A stretch of 15,759 bases of DNA from Deltaproteobacteria bacterium (lineage in GTDB: Bacteria; Desulfobacterota; Desulfobulbia; Desulfobulbales; SURF-16). A program made the translations under genes and the position numbers. The notes beneath the pieces were generated by a model that had not been told where the DNA came from, did no database searches, and was given only the letters and a program-made list of their open reading frames with translations. Where the stretch lies: the NCBI GenBank assembly GCA_029939635.1, contig JAOZSN010000002.1, positions 1 to 15,759 on the forward strand, in the 5' to 3' direction. Shown piece by piece: positions 14,671 through 15,759 of this stretch (its first letter is position 1; each line of letters opens with the position of its first letter).

Positions 14671-14723
14671 AGATGCGCATCTTCAGTCTGCAGAGACTGC
14701 CTGGAGAAATAGCGCGCCTATTT
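14671..14723. promoter_or_regulatory. Cluster of three palindromes upstream of the histidine kinase gene
   Basis: AGATGCGCATCT (14671-14682) is a perfect 12 bp palindrome. CAGTCT (14684-14689) and AGACTG (14694-14699) form an inverted repeat with a 4-base spacer. AAATAG (14707-14712) and CTATTT (14718-14723) form another with a 5-base spacer. They lie 34-86 bases before the kinase TTG. They could be operator sites or leader hairpins; which one cannot be told from sequence. Confidence 0.5.
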
Positions 14724-14819
14724 TGATGACCCTCTTCCCTTTGATACTTTTTTTTAACGACAAGGGGTTAGATGCAGACTAGCACACTGTACACTTTAAA
14801 ACTTTGGATGGGCAACCTG

Positions 14820-14847
14820 TTTGTAGGAGCAAGATCGCTCCTACAAA
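14820..14847. repeat. REP-like palindrome (GTAGGAGC type)
   Basis: TTTGTAGGAGC (14820-14830) pairs perfectly with GCTCCTACAAA (14837-14847) around AAGATC. The GTAGGAGC core resembles repetitive extragenic palindromes known from proteobacteria, which are spread by RAYT transposases. It lies 31 bases beyond the batE stop. No T run follows on the batE strand, so it is at best an mRNA 3' end structure. Only one copy is in this window, so repeat status is inferred from the motif. Confidence 0.6.
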
Positions 14848-14877
14848 TTTATGCGTAAGCTAGACCTGCACAATGTA

Positions 14878-15651
14878 CTAGATCAATTCGCAACTTCTGG
14901 TTGGCAGCCAACAACGACGTCCATCCACCAACTCTACCTGTAGCCAACGACTTCGGCGATCAAGCAGGACAAACTCTGTGCCGTCATGAAGTGGGGCGGA
15001 AAAACTTGGTTCATAGGAGTTACCATCACCCTGGCGGGCCACCACCTCTGGAGCAACAATGACTCCAGCCTGTTGAGGCGGAGAAAAGCGCTGCAGCCCC
15101 ACTGAAGTAGAGAGCATCAGGGCAATAAAGAGCATGAAAATTGGTAGCCATGCTGGCATGGTGCGAACCACACTGAGCCGCAGGGTCAGGCTGAACCAGA
15201 AGAGCAGATAAAAAACAGCCAGTAATTGCAGGCGCAGGATATAATCCACGCTACGATGCCACTGCAAGACCTGCTGCAGCACTGACAACTCAGCACCGGA
15301 CTCAAGCTGATCCTGGCGCAGAGAGCGGAGATAATTCAGATTATGGAGCACGTTTTCATCAGCAGCCATTTCTATTTCAGCCCGCCGATAATAGACAATG
15401 GCTCGCCCCAACTCACCCAGACGAAAATAACTATTGCCAATATTATAGGCCAGGCGGGGGCTGTCATGTTCAACGTAGAGCTTCTCATAACGCAACAAAG
15501 CCTTTTCAAACAAGGTCCGGGCCTGAACCGTATCCGTCATCTCCATGGCCTGATGAAAATAGCCATTGGCCTCGGCCAAGGTTTCCTGGGGTGTGGCCGC
15601 CACAAGTTGAACAGGCAACAGCAAGAAAAAAAACAGAAAAATTATTTTCAT
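14878..15651 (-). CDS. batE: BatE-like TPR/SH3 membrane protein
   Basis: A 257-residue protein with the BatE architecture of Bat (aerotolerance) operons. It has a signal peptide ending near VAA (17-19), tetratricopeptide-type helices (about 22-110, with AYNIGNSYFRLGELGRAI as the clearest repeat), two transmembrane helices (about 139-159 and 167-187), and a C-terminal SH3-like domain (about 195-257). Bat operons were linked to oxygen tolerance in Bacteroides and usually include MoxR and von Willebrand A-domain proteins, which would lie beyond the right edge. The exact role is not settled. Its ATG overlaps the upstream stop codon as ATGA, showing translational coupling. It is the last gene of its operon as far as visible. 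Confidence 0.82.
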   Translation of the reverse strand: MKIIFLFFFLLLPVQLVAATPQETLAEANGYFHQAMEMTDTVQARTLFEKALLRYEKLYVEHDSPRLAYNIGNSYFRLGELGRAIVYYRRAEIEMAADENVLHNLNYLRSLRQDQLESGAELSVLQQVLQWHRSVDYILRLQLLAVFYLLFWFSLTLRLSVVRTMPAWLPIFMLFIALMLSTSVGLQRFSPPQQAGVIVAPEVVARQGDGNSYEPSFSAPLHDGTEFVLLDRRSRWLQVELVDGRRCWLPTRSCELI

Positions 15652-15759
15652 TTGAGCACCTTTTCAAGCTGACGCACAAGGCGGAGAAGTTGAGCACTTT
15701 CCAGATTTTTTCCTCGGCCGATGCCACCTCCATAGCGAACGACATCCATCTGAGCGAAC
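15648..15759 (-). CDS. C-terminal 36 residues of the gene upstream of batE (probably batD)
   Basis: A frame open from the window edge ends with TGA at 15650-15648, overlapping the batE ATG by 4 bases (ATGA). The visible tail includes a VVRYGGGIGRGKNLESAQ segment and a terminal basic/hydrophobic helix (LLRLVRQLEKVLK). Operon order in Bat loci and the helical cytoplasmic-looking tail suggest BatD, but the piece is too short to identify the family directly. Confidence 0.6.
   Translation of the reverse strand, partial: FAQMDVVRYGGGIGRGKNLESAQLLRLVRQLEKVLK

Noticed and set aside
15506..15745. 79-codon minus-strand frame over the batE start
   Set aside because: It overlaps the batE signal peptide in another frame and conflicts with the ATGA-coupled upstream gene.

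Overview
This window looks like chromosomal DNA of a Gram-negative bacterium. It encodes a lipoprotein, a NagZ peptidoglycan-recycling enzyme, an outer-membrane-type signal peptide lipobox and NapH-like polyferredoxins. The gene mix (orphan FlhB-like protein, Hanks-type kinase, membrane polyferredoxin, an HPF/cold-shock fusion, Bat proteins, many two-component and c-di-GMP parts) and the moderate GC content suggest a deltaproteobacterial-type anaerobe (Desulfobacterota, possibly Desulfobulbales). That placement is an inference from gene content; there is no rRNA or other direct taxonomic marker here.

Layout from left to right. Positions 1-60 (minus) hold the start of a type I-F cas1 gene that meets an ochre codon exactly at the window edge. 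Positions 61-538 carry no convincing gene, but contain an orphan plus-strand terminator. The plus-strand block 539-4506 encodes an amino-acid-type solute-binding lipoprotein, the Na+/H+ antiporter NhaA, and a membrane protein with a degenerate GGDEF and an intact EAL domain. A minus-strand operon (7021 to 4490) meets it tail to tail with a 17 bp overlap. This operon encodes an orphan FlhB C-terminal-like protein, an unrecognised 77-residue protein, a membrane polyferredoxin and a Ser/Thr kinase. Its first gene starts head to head with sfsA, which opens the plus-strand run sfsA-queC-nagZ (7040-9476). Then come an HPF/RaiA-cold-shock fusion (9736-10266) with its own terminator, and nadA (10388-11476). 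A minus-strand signalling operon follows: histidine kinase, NarL-type response regulator and PilZ protein (14637 to 11585), closed by a clear terminator at 11512-11559. The right end holds batE and the last codons of its upstream neighbour (probably batD), also on the minus strand.

How the genes may work together. The EAL protein should degrade c-di-GMP and the PilZ protein should bind it. The kinase/regulator pair in the PilZ operon could therefore connect an unknown membrane-sensed cue to c-di-GMP output. The kinase and polyferredoxin genes are translationally coupled, which hints at redox-linked protein phosphorylation, but no target is visible. QueC (queuosine precursor), NadA (NAD), NagZ (wall recycling), SfsA and the HPF/cold-shock fusion are housekeeping or stress functions. 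The features least explained by known genes are the FlhB-like/77-aa/polyferredoxin/kinase operon, the cas1 remnant, and three clusters of inverted repeats (205-299, 12076-12128, 14671-14847).
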